A program made the position numbers and the translations under genes. DNA of 64,000 nt from CAZAPG01 sp964486935. Its GTDB lineage: Bacteria; Chloroflexota; Anaerolineae; 4572-78; J111. Positions 57,587-64,000 of this stretch are shown here, in pieces; the stretch's first letter is position 1; each line of letters opens with the position of its first letter. The stretch is taken from assembly GCA_964486935.1 (NCBI GenBank), contig CAZAPG010000002.1:248001-312000 (forward strand). Reading direction: 5' to 3'. The notes under the pieces are model-generated. The model was given only the letters and a program-made list of their open reading frames with translations, did no database searches and was not told where the DNA came from.

Positions 57587-59050
57587 ATGGTTCAAATGTA
57601 CATAAAAGGTGAATGGGTTGACGCCCTGAGCGGCAAAACTTATGAGGTAAAAAATCCGGCCAACGGCCAGGTGGTCGATACGATACCGTTGGGCGATGCC
57701 GGCGATGCTCGCGCAGCGATTGGCGCGGCCAAAGCGGCTTTTGGTGAGTGGGCCAATACCGCCCCGGACAAACGCGCCGAACTGCTGCGGGCTGGGATTT
57801 CCAAAGTAAAGGAAAATTTGCCGGAATTGACCCAACTGCTCACCAAAGAGCAGGGCAAGCCGCTGTTTGAAGCGGGCGGCGAACTGCACCATTTTTTGCA
57901 CGGGATGGAGTTTTACGCCGATTTGGCCAGTAAAATTCGGGGCGCGGTGGCCCCGCTGCCGCCGGCGATGAATCCCAAAAGCTACGGCGTGATTATGCCC
58001 TTTCCGGTGGGCGTATCGGTGGGAATTGTGCCGTGGAATTTTCCGATTACGTTGATGGGCACCAAAGTTGGCCCTGCGCTGGCAGCGGGTTGCCCCATTA
58101 TTATCAAACCCGCCAGCACCACGCCGTTGACCACCCTCAAAATTATTGGTCTGTTGAACGAAGCCGGACTGCCGCCGGGGGTGCTGCAATGCGTTACCGG
58201 GCCGGGCGGCACGCTGGGCAACGAGTTGATTAGTCACCCCGATGTGCGGCGAGTCGCGCTAACTGGCAGCTCTCAAACCGGCGAGCGGGTGATGCAAGTC
58301 GCCGGGCCAAAATTCAAGCGCATCACCCTGGAATTGGGCGGCTCTGACCCGATGATTGTTTGCCCCGACGCCGATATGAAAAAAGCGGTCAACGGGGCAA
58401 TGATTGGCCGCTTCTGGAATGCCGGGCAAGCCTGTCTGGCAGTCAAGCGGCTGTATCTGTTTGCGGAAATTTACGACGAGTTTGTGGACGCCCTGGTTGA
58501 CAAGGTTAAACGGTACGAGCCGGGCGATGGGCTGAAAAAGGCGGAAAAACCCAACATTCGCATTGGACCGCTGCACACCGAAAGCCAGCGCGTTGAGGTG
58601 CAGGAGCAGTTGGCCGATGCGGTGAAAAAGGGCGCGGAAGTGCTGGTCGGCGGCGATATTCCCGACGGGCCAGGTTTCGACAAAGGCTATTTCTACAATC
58701 CTGCGGTGGCGGTCAACGTAGCGGACAACAGCCGGCTGGTTACAGAAGAGGTCTTTGGGCCGGTGCTGCCCGTGTTCAAGGTGTCAGATTTGGATGAAGC
58801 CATTGCCAAAGCCAACGCCAGCCAGTGGGGATTGGGCGCGTCAATCTGGACCAACAATATGAAATGGGCTAACAAAGCCGCCCGCGAGGTGGAGAGCGGG
58901 ATGTTGTGGGTCAACCAGATTCACTACGGCTACGACGAAATGCCATTTGGCGGCGTCAAGGCCAGCGGCATTGGCCGCGAGCACGGCCCCGAAGCACTGG
59001 ACTATTACCTTGAGCCAAAGAGCGTGGTTTTTGGTGGATTGGATGATTGA
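57587..59050 (+). CDS. Aldehyde dehydrogenase
   Basis: A 487-residue NAD(P)-dependent aldehyde dehydrogenase. VGIVPWNFPIT, ITLELGGSDP with the general-base Glu, and Cys283 in NAGQACLAVKR are all intact. Possible substrates in this setting are phenylacetaldehyde or the open-chain semialdehyde of the paa pathway, which in E. coli is oxidised by the PaaZ aldehyde dehydrogenase domain; no fused MaoC domain is present here. GAGGAG precedes the ATG. It starts the stretch of co-directional paa genes. Confidence 0.87.
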   Translation: MVQMYIKGEWVDALSGKTYEVKNPANGQVVDTIPLGDAGDARAAIGAAKAAFGEWANTAPDKRAELLRAGISKVKENLPELTQLLTKEQGKPLFEAGGELHHFLHGMEFYADLASKIRGAVAPLPPAMNPKSYGVIMPFPVGVSVGIVPWNFPITLMGTKVGPALAAGCPIIIKPASTTPLTTLKIIGLLNEAGLPPGVLQCVTGPGGTLGNELISHPDVRRVALTGSSQTGERVMQVAGPKFKRITLELGGSDPMIVCPDADMKKAVNGAMIGRFWNAGQACLAVKRLYLFAEIYDEFVDALVDKVKRYEPGDGLKKAEKPNIRIGPLHTESQRVEVQEQLADAVKKGAEVLVGGDIPDGPGFDKGYFYNPAVAVNVADNSRLVTEEVFGPVLPVFKVSDLDEAIAKANASQWGLGASIWTNNMKWANKAAREVESGMLWVNQIHYGYDEMPFGGVKASGIGREHGPEALDYYLEPKSVVFGGLDD

Positions 59051-59113
59051 GCCTGACGGCGTCATTCGTCCACAGAAGAAAATTGGTATGGAAATCTCAA
59101 CCGGGAGGTAATG

Positions 59114-59896
59114 ATGAGCGACACCTACGTAACCCTGCAAAAAGAAGCGCCGCTGGGCCTGATTACGCTAAACCGCCCGCCGGCCAACAGCTACGAAATC
59201 AAATTTATGCAAGACCTGAACGCGGCCATCGACGCCGCAGCCGCCGATAACGATATTAAAGCCGTGCTGGTGGTTAGCGCCTTGGAGAAGTTTTTCTGCG
59301 GCGGGGCCGATATTAAAGCCTTTCTGGCCAATACGCCAGAAGCCAACACCGAAATGGTCGCGTTTGCCCACGAGGCGCTGGCCAAAATTGCCAGAATTCC
59401 CAAAATTTTTATCGCGGTGATTAACGGGCACGCCATGGGCGGCGGTCTGGAGATTGCGCTGGCCTGCGATTTGCGCTTTGCCGGCGATGGCAAATTTATG
59501 ATGGCTCTGCCGGAGTCCACTCTGGGCTTGCTGCCGGGCAACGGCGGCACGCAGCGCCTGCCCCGGCTGATTGGGGCCAACAAGGCCCTGGAATTGATGC
59601 TCGAAGGCCGCGCCTTTGACTCCCAAGAGGCGCTAGCGTTGGGAGTCGTCAACAAAATTTACCCGGCTGGCTCGCTGCTGGATGAGGCCAAAAAATACGC
59701 GCTCAGGCTGGCCAATGGCCCAACGCTGGCTTTGGGATATATCAAACGCTGCGTTCATGAAGGCATCGACATGCCGCTGGCCGACGGCCTGGCCCTGGAG
59801 CGCGACCTCATCGCCAACCTGTTTGCCAGCGAAGACGCCCGCGAGGGCCTGTCGGCCTTTGTTGAAAAACGAAAAGCGGAGTTTAAGGGAAGGTAA
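59114..59896 (+). CDS. Enoyl-CoA hydratase/isomerase (first copy)
   Basis: A 260-residue crotonase-fold enzyme. The oxyanion-hole segments are FFCGGADIKAF and INGHAMGGGLEIALACDLR, and STLGLLPGNGGTQRLPRL holds the second catalytic region. In the paa pathway it could play the PaaF/PaaG (hydration or ring-isomerisation) role. GGGAGG lies before two consecutive ATGs; the second (59114) has the better spacing. Confidence 0.87.
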   Translation: MSDTYVTLQKEAPLGLITLNRPPANSYEIKFMQDLNAAIDAAAADNDIKAVLVVSALEKFFCGGADIKAFLANTPEANTEMVAFAHEALAKIARIPKIFIAVINGHAMGGGLEIALACDLRFAGDGKFMMALPESTLGLLPGNGGTQRLPRLIGANKALELMLEGRAFDSQEALALGVVNKIYPAGSLLDEAKKYALRLANGPTLALGYIKRCVHEGIDMPLADGLALERDLIANLFASEDAREGLSAFVEKRKAEFKGR

Positions 59897-59945
59897 TTGG
59901 TAATTAGAGTTTTTACAATTTACTAATTACCATTTACTAACCCGG
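59896..59945. repeat. AATTGGTAATTAG hairpin before paaA
   Basis: AATTGGTAATTAG (59895-59907) pairs with CTAATTACCATTT (59933-59945), with one mismatch. It starts at the stop of the hydratase gene and belongs to the AATTACCAATTAC family. Confidence 0.65.
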
Positions 59946-59962
59946 AAAAGGAGTGAGCCAAA

Positions 59963-60949
59963 ATGCAAAGCAACGGCAAAATGCACTTTGCAACAGAAGA
60001 GGAACTGCGGGCGCGACTGGACTCCGGCAACCTGCTGGAAACGCCCGACCAGATGTCGGAAGAATATGTGATGGGGCTGAAGCGCATTCTGACCGTTTCG
60101 GCGGATACGGAGCTGATGAGCGCGCCCAGTTACACCCGCGCCGCCCAGCACGCGCCCACCATCAACGCCTTTGTTTCGGCAATGGCCATTGTCCAGGATG
60201 AGTTGGGCCACGCCAACATCGCCTACCGCCTGCTGGAAGATTTGGGCTTTGATAAAGAAGAGCTGCTCTACGGGCGCAAACCGCACGAGTTCAAACATCC
60301 CTACGCCTTTGACGTGCCGCTGGATAGCTGGGTCGAACTGGTCTGCGCCAATGCCCTGTACGACCGGGCCGGTTACGTGCTGCTAGGCGATATTTACAAA
60401 CACACCACCTTTGGCCCCTGGAAGCGCGGCCTGCTGAAGGTTGACCGGGAAGAAAATTTCCACCTGCGCCACGGCGAAACCTGGATGCGCAAAATCTGCC
60501 AGAGCGAGTCGGGGCGTGAGGAAGTGCAGCGGGCCATCGACTGGATGTTTCCGATGGTGATGGAGTGGTTTGGCCTGCCCGACGACAAGAAAAAACACAA
60601 AGAGCAGCTTTCGTACGGCATCAAAGGCAGCTCAAACGACACGCTGCGCCAGATTTGGATGAGCACCGGCGTGCCCTTCTGCCAGGAAGTCGGCCTGAAA
60701 TTGCCGGTTCACTGGCGCCCCCCCTCCTCCCTCCCCGAAGGAGGGGAAAGGGGAGGGTATTATGAGCTTGATTACCCCTTCCCCTGCCAGTTTGATGAAG
60801 ATCAAAAACGTTGGCTGATGGAAGAAGGCGAAATTGGCTGGGATGACGTTATGAAGCGCTGGAAATCTCGCGGTCCGGCCAATGTCGAGTTTGTGGAGCG
60901 CATCCAATACGGCCACAAGGAGCTTGAAAAAATGCTGGAGGTGGTCTGA
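59963..60949 (+). CDS. paaA: Phenylacetyl-CoA epoxidase catalytic subunit (PaaA)
   Basis: A 328-residue ferritin-like di-iron protein. Predicted ligands are Glu50 in ADTELMSA, Glu80 and His83 in VQDELGHANI, and Glu164/His167 in REENFHLRH. With PaaC, PaaB and a reductase it epoxidises the ring of phenylacetyl-CoA. It is about 20 residues longer than E. coli PaaA, in part because residues about 252-266 (PPSSLPEGGERGG) are encoded by a C-rich/G-rich repeat. AAGGAG precedes the ATG, and its stop overlaps the DUF59 gene. Confidence 0.88.
   Translation: MQSNGKMHFATEEELRARLDSGNLLETPDQMSEEYVMGLKRILTVSADTELMSAPSYTRAAQHAPTINAFVSAMAIVQDELGHANIAYRLLEDLGFDKEELLYGRKPHEFKHPYAFDVPLDSWVELVCANALYDRAGYVLLGDIYKHTTFGPWKRGLLKVDREENFHLRHGETWMRKICQSESGREEVQRAIDWMFPMVMEWFGLPDDKKKHKEQLSYGIKGSSNDTLRQIWMSTGVPFCQEVGLKLPVHWRPPSSLPEGGERGGYYELDYPFPCQFDEDQKRWLMEEGEIGWDDVMKRWKSRGPANVEFVERIQYGHKELEKMLEVV
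60716..60758. repeat. C-rich/G-rich repeat inside paaA
   Basis: A C-rich block (CCCCCCTCCTCCCTCCCC) is followed by a complementary G-rich block (GGAGGGGAAAGGGGAGGG). It resembles dispersed intergenic hairpins yet is in frame and open within paaA. Confidence 0.65.
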
Positions 60950-61290
60950 TGGCCGCTGTGGTTGAGGCCGCCGCCAAAGATGAAATCATCGAGCGCCTGT
61001 GGACGGCTCTGCACGATGTGGAGGACCCGGAATTTCCTATGAGCATTGTCGATATGGGGCTGGTGTTCGACGTGCAGAAAGAAGGTCGCGCGGTGAAAGT
61101 CAAAATGACCTTTACCGCCATGGGCTGCCCCTGTATGGATATGATTATGGAAGATGTCCGCGCCCGGTTGCTGCGGGAGCCGGACGTGGCTGAAGTGGAT
61201 ATCGAAGTGGCCTGGTCGCCGGTGTGGACCAAGGCGCGCCTGACGGAGCGCGGACGCGAAATTATGCTGCTGACGGGAGTAACGGTCTGA
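60949..61290 (+). CDS. paaD: PaaD-like Fe-S assembly protein, DUF59 domain only
   Basis: A 113-residue MIP18/DUF59 protein: VEDPEFPMSIVDMGLVFDV and the conserved MGCPCMDMI with a potential metal-binding cysteine pair. Its length matches only the N-terminal domain of E. coli PaaD; the C-terminal zinc ribbon is absent here but occurs as the separate gene at 62630. PaaD is thought to mature the epoxidase metal centre. Its ATG overlaps the paaA stop, and its own stop overlaps the next gene. Confidence 0.82.
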   Translation: MAAVVEAAAKDEIIERLWTALHDVEDPEFPMSIVDMGLVFDVQKEGRAVKVKMTFTAMGCPCMDMIMEDVRARLLREPDVAEVDIEVAWSPVWTKARLTERGREIMLLTGVTV

Positions 61291-61496
61291 TGGCCAAATT
61301 GCTGGATGATATCGAAATTTATGAAGTCTTTGCCAAAGTAAAGCCCGAAGAGCCGCTGCGCCACTGCGGCAACGTGATGGCCTCCGACCCGGACGGAGCC
61401 AGGGTGTACGCCTACAAAATGTACGACGAGTTCCCCTGGACGGAAATGGTGGTCATTCCGCGCCGGGAGATGGTAACGGTGATTAAAACGAAGTGA
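61290..61496 (+). CDS. paaB: PaaB-like epoxidase subunit (first copy)
   Basis: A 68-residue PaaB-family protein: EIYEVFAKVKPEEPLRHCG and YAYKMYDEFPWTEMVVIPR. PaaB is a small structural subunit of the epoxidase complex. ATG overlaps the previous stop (TGATG). A second, diverged copy follows after about 95 bases. Confidence 0.83.
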   Translation: MAKLLDDIEIYEVFAKVKPEEPLRHCGNVMASDPDGARVYAYKMYDEFPWTEMVVIPRREMVTVIKTK

Positions 61497-61591
61497 CGTA
61501 GCGCGTATTCCGTTTACTGTTTTTACGTAACAGGCAAACTGTGTTCACGCCGGCACTCAATATATTTTATCAGTTCTGGTTGGAGACAATC

Positions 61592-61798
61592 ATGCCCACA
61601 ACCTACGATGTTTTTGCCCGCAAAACGCATCCGGATTTTCTGGAATATATCGGCTCGATAGAGGTTGATAACCCGGCTGACGTGTCCAGAATTAGCCTGG
61701 AAACATTTGGCCCGGACAGCGAGTGGATTGAAATGCTGGCCGTGCCCCACCAAAAAGTGATTACGGTCTTTTCCGAGTACGAGGAGGTTAAACAGTGA
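61592..61798 (+). CDS. PaaB-like epoxidase subunit (second copy)
   Basis: Also exactly 68 residues: TTYDVFARKTHPDFLEYIG, then SEWIEMLAVPHQKVITVF. It aligns along its length with the first PaaB-like protein (YEVFAKV/YDVFARK; WTEMVVIPRREMVTV/WIEMLAVPHQKVITV) but is diverged. GGAG lies 6 bases before the ATG. Its stop overlaps the GTG start of paaC. Both copies could assemble as a heterodimer. Confidence 0.8.
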   Translation: MPTTYDVFARKTHPDFLEYIGSIEVDNPADVSRISLETFGPDSEWIEMLAVPHQKVITVFSEYEEVKQ

Positions 61799-62598
61799 GC
61801 GACCATTTTCAAATGGAAGATATTCCGGTTAAATTCTCTACCTCGGACCCCACCGAATTTTCGCCCCAAATGCAGAATATTTTGTTGAACCTGCTACTGC
61901 AACTGGCGGATAACAAATATGTGTTGGGCCGGCGCTACGCCGAGTGGGTCAACAGCGCGCCGCTGCTGGAAGCCGCCGTAGCCGCCGCAGCTATGACTCA
62001 GGATGAGTTGGGCCACGCCCGCAGCATCTACCCGCTGTTCCGCACCTTTCCCGACGCGCCGCCCGTGCTGAAAACCGAACAAGACCGCGACGACCTGATT
62101 AACATTGCCTTTTTGGATAAACCCTTTGCCCACTGGACCGATTTTGTGGTGGCGGTTTTTCTCTTTGACCAGGCCCTGTCGGTGGTGTTTGAAGCGGCCC
62201 GAGACTCTGTCTTTGAGCCGCTCAAGCAACGCGCCGATAAAATTCTGCAAGAAGAAAAATTCCACGCCATGTATGGCGCAACCTGGCTGCGCAGTTTGTC
62301 CAAAGAAGGTACGCCGGCCCGCCGGGAAATGGAGACCAGTTTGCAGCGTATCTGGCCCGAAGTTGTCTGCTGGTTGGGGCAGCCCGGCGAAAAGTACCAG
62401 CAACTGGCCATTGATGAGGGCTTCATCAATGATGATGTGGACACCCTGCAACAGAAATTTCTGAGCCGGGTGGGGCCGCTCTTGAAAGAGTTGAACTACA
62501 ACCTGCCCTTTACCTACAACGCCAAGACCAACCGGTGGGTATTAACCGCCGAGTTGCCCTGGGATCGATGGGACCCAAAAACCCGGCGGTTCAACTGA
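61795..62598 (+). CDS. paaC: Phenylacetyl-CoA epoxidase structural subunit (PaaC)
   Basis: A 267-residue homologue of PaaA with the ferritin-like fold. It keeps TQDELGHARSIYPLF and QEEKFHAMYG, that is, two ExxH motifs, whereas E. coli PaaC has lost its metal site (LLGQAR in place of ELGHAR). PaaC pairs with PaaA in the oxygenase. The GTG start overlaps the second PaaB-like stop by 4 bases (GTGA). Confidence 0.85.
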   Translation: MSDHFQMEDIPVKFSTSDPTEFSPQMQNILLNLLLQLADNKYVLGRRYAEWVNSAPLLEAAVAAAAMTQDELGHARSIYPLFRTFPDAPPVLKTEQDRDDLINIAFLDKPFAHWTDFVVAVFLFDQALSVVFEAARDSVFEPLKQRADKILQEEKFHAMYGATWLRSLSKEGTPARREMETSLQRIWPEVVCWLGQPGEKYQQLAIDEGFINDDVDTLQQKFLSRVGPLLKELNYNLPFTYNAKTNRWVLTAELPWDRWDPKTRRFN

Positions 62599-62629
62599 TT
62601 CTTGTTAGTAATTTCATTCAGGCACGCTT

Positions 62630-62824
62630 ATGAAAAAACTGAAGCAATTGCTCAACGTCAAACCGCCTGAACTGCCCGACCATCCGCCCTGCGCCTTTTG
62701 CGGCTCGGAGAACACTGAATTTATGGCGCTGTTTGGGCAATTCCTGCTGGTCAGCCAATATTACTGTCACCACTGCCACAGCGTGTTCGAGTGGTGCAAA
62801 TGGCAAGAGGAGGATTTACGATGA
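62630..62824 (+). CDS. Stand-alone PaaD-type zinc ribbon protein
   Basis: A 64-residue protein whose core CAFCGSENTEFMALFGQFLL and CHHCHSVFEWCKW matches the C-terminal zinc-ribbon domain of PaaD (CxxCGS-x-FGS-x-YxCxxCxxPFxxFKC pattern). Here it is encoded on its own, 1.3 kb from the DUF59 part of PaaD, with paaB, the second paaB and paaC between. It probably works with the DUF59 protein in epoxidase maturation. It begins about 30 bases after paaC. Confidence 0.78.
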   Translation: MKKLKQLLNVKPPELPDHPPCAFCGSENTEFMALFGQFLLVSQYYCHHCHSVFEWCKWQEEDLR

Positions 62825-62828
62825 TGAC

Positions 62829-62855
62829 AATCCAAAATCAAAAACCCAAAATCCA
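62829..62855. repeat. Degenerate CCAAAATC repeat before the hydratase
   Basis: TCCAAAATCAAAAACCC and CCAAAATCC lie where a ribosome-binding site would be expected; the words match the 51390 and 57536 repeats. Confidence 0.5.
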
Positions 62856-62857
62856 CA

Positions 62858-63646
62858 ATGGAATTTACACACTTACTCTACAACCTGTCCGATGACGGCA
62901 TCGCCACCATCACCCTCAACCGGCCCGAGGCCCGCAATGCCATCAATATGCCAATGCGCCACGACTTTAAAGCGCTGGGCGAATTGTTGTCGACCGACCG
63001 CCGCATCAAAGTGGTTATTTTTACCGGCGCGGGCGACGAGGCCTTTTCTGCCGGCGGCGACATTGCCCACTTTGAGCAGGAGTGGCTGACGCCAGAGTTC
63101 CGCGTACACGGCCACCTGCTGACCGACTTCTTCAACCTGCTGGAAGATTTGGAGAAACCGGTCATTGCCGCGCTCAATGGCGTGGCCACCGGAGCCGGCC
63201 TGCAACTGGCGATGTCGTGCGATTTGCGGCTGGCTTCCGACCGGGCCAGCTTTGGCTTTCGGGAGAATTTTCTCAACCTGATTCCCGGCCACGGGGGCAC
63301 GGTGCGGCTGGTCAGGCTGGTCGGCCTGGCCAAAGCCAAAGAGCTAATTTTTATGGGCGATTTTATCGACGCGCAACAGGCGCAGGCGCTGGGACTGGTC
63401 AACCGGGTTGTGCCGGCTGACTCGCTGCTGGCCGAAGCGCGGGCGCTGGCCGAAAAACTGCTGCGGCGCGCGCCCCAATCGCTGGGGTTGGTGAAACGGC
63501 TGTTGATGACCGCGACCGAAACCGATAAAACCTCGGCGCTGTTATTAGAGAGCCTGGCTCAAAGTATCCTCATTAAAACCGAAGACCATCGGGAAGGTTT
63601 GCGCGCCTTTCGTGAAAAGCGAAAGCCCGATTTTCGGGGGAGCTGA
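62858..63646 (+). CDS. Enoyl-CoA hydratase/isomerase (second copy)
   Basis: A 262-residue crotonase-fold protein: ITLNRPEARNAINMPM, FSAGGDIAHFEQE, LNGVATGAGLQLAMSCDLR and NLIPGHGGTVRLVRL. It is a PaaG/PaaF-like hydratase or ring isomerase candidate that pairs with the first copy. No good Shine-Dalgarno precedes the ATG; an AAAATC-type repeat (62829-62855) occupies that place, so translation may be coupled or the start may be elsewhere. Confidence 0.85.
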   Translation: MEFTHLLYNLSDDGIATITLNRPEARNAINMPMRHDFKALGELLSTDRRIKVVIFTGAGDEAFSAGGDIAHFEQEWLTPEFRVHGHLLTDFFNLLEDLEKPVIAALNGVATGAGLQLAMSCDLRLASDRASFGFRENFLNLIPGHGGTVRLVRLVGLAKAKELIFMGDFIDAQQAQALGLVNRVVPADSLLAEARALAEKLLRRAPQSLGLVKRLLMTATETDKTSALLLESLAQSILIKTEDHREGLRAFREKRKPDFRGS

Positions 63647-63652
63647 TTTGTC

Positions 63653-64000
63653 TTGTTTTTGTATTTCTTGCAAGGCGTTGCGTTGGCCCTGCCCACAACC
63701 GTAGTTCCCAGCCCTTTGAAAATATTTTTGATTTCAGAGGCGCTGCAAAATGGCTGGAAACGGACGCTTCCGGCGGCTCTGGTGCCCATTGTTACCGATG
63801 GGCCAATTGCTGTTTTGGTACTGCTGTTGCTTACCCAAACCCCAAACTGGTTCCTAAATACGCTGCGGGTTTTGGGCGGTTTTTTTATCCTATATCTGGC
63901 CAGCCGACTTTTCAGGCTGCTAAAAGCCGATAGCCCGGCCCTGAAAGCCCCGGAGCATGCGACCCGCCAGAGTTTTTTCAAGGCGCTTGGCATCAATGTG
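63653..64000 (+). CDS. LysE-family exporter, N-terminal part
   Basis: At least 116 codons running off the right edge. The protein starts LFLYFLQGVALALPTTVVPS, like the first helix of LysE/RhtB exporters, then ALQNGWKRTLPAALVPIVTD and TLRVLGGFFILYLASRLF. LysE-type transporters export amino acids or related small molecules. No ATG is available; TTG at 63653 or 63659 is the likely start, with GGGGGAG upstream. It follows the second hydratase closely. Confidence 0.72.
   Translation, partial: MFLYFLQGVALALPTTVVPSPLKIFLISEALQNGWKRTLPAALVPIVTDGPIAVLVLLLLTQTPNWFLNTLRVLGGFFILYLASRLFRLLKADSPALKAPEHATRQSFFKALGINV

Noticed and set aside
57587..59050. PaaZ (fused aldehyde dehydrogenase and hydratase).
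   Set aside because: The protein has only the dehydrogenase domain; no MaoC-type domain follows.

Overview
The window reads as a chromosomal segment of a moderately GC-rich bacterium, most likely a member of the Chloroflexota (Anaerolineae-like). The pointers are the LysW carrier-protein pathway for lysine/arginine-type biosynthesis, a CAD-type dihydroorotase with a PyrF-PyrE fusion, Uma2 and AbrB/VapC accessory genes, many GTG/TTG starts that nevertheless carry good Shine-Dalgarno sequences, and intergenic spaces full of short AT-rich and hairpin repeats. This assignment is inference from gene content only. I saw no rRNA, tRNA, CRISPR array, phage or transposase gene.

Layout. 1-1.3 kb: end of a PhzF-like gene and an AbrB/VapC toxin-antitoxin pair. 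1.3-7.1 kb: LysW operon on the minus strand (lysW-lysX-lysY-DNA methyltransferase-zinc ribbon-lysZ-lysJ). 7.1-7.5 kb: intergenic space with a 101-bp MITE-like element flanked by a 9-bp duplication. 7.5-11.9 kb: GAF histidine kinase, NarL-type regulator and a ferredoxin-fused FAD oxidoreductase. 12.1-18.1 kb: RNB ribonuclease, URO-D-like methyltransferase and PEP carboxylase. 18.1-25.9 kb: a minus-strand catabolic cluster (mandelate-racemase-like enzyme, DUF3830, non-pyrrolysine MttB homologue, amidotransferase, EamA exporter, two DAO-type flavoenzymes) suggestive of N-methylated or betaine-like substrates. 26-29.8 kb: alcohol dehydrogenase, DHA2 efflux pump and a methyltransferase. 30-36.7 kb: pyrimidine locus in two converging halves (pyrC-pyrB-radical SAM versus pyrFE-pyrD-pyrK). 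36.9-42.7 kb: surface-glycan or secondary-metabolite type genes (GT1, cupin, GT-C-like membrane protein, carbamoyltransferase).

42.8-64 kb is an aromatic/acyl-CoA catabolic region: two MaoC hydratases and an SDR, an IclR regulator, an F420-type oxidoreductase, tryptophanase, two metallo-beta-lactamase-fold hydrolases, 4-hydroxybenzoyl-CoA reductase (hcrC-hcrA-hcrB), phenylacetate-CoA ligase, a TetR regulator, an aldehyde dehydrogenase, two enoyl-CoA hydratases, and a phenylacetyl-CoA epoxidase cluster (paaA, paaD-type DUF59, two paaB-like genes, paaC). In this cluster the C-terminal zinc ribbon of PaaD is a separate 64-residue gene. The last 350 bases open a LysE-type exporter.

How the genes work together. 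LysW carries aminoadipate (or glutamate) through LysX/Z/Y/J. The pyr genes cover carbamoyl-aspartate to UMP except the first step. Tryptophanase, HcrCAB, PaaK and PaaABC would feed aromatic amino-acid and benzoate-type carbon into CoA thioesters. A 19-bp motif shared by the iclR promoter and the consensus promoter of hcrCAB suggests that this IclR protein controls both. No single gene here is an entirely new family to my eye. The most unusual items are the split PaaD with twin PaaB, the shared operator, the betaine-like cluster, the MITE-like element and the repeat families, one of which lies inside a coding sequence.
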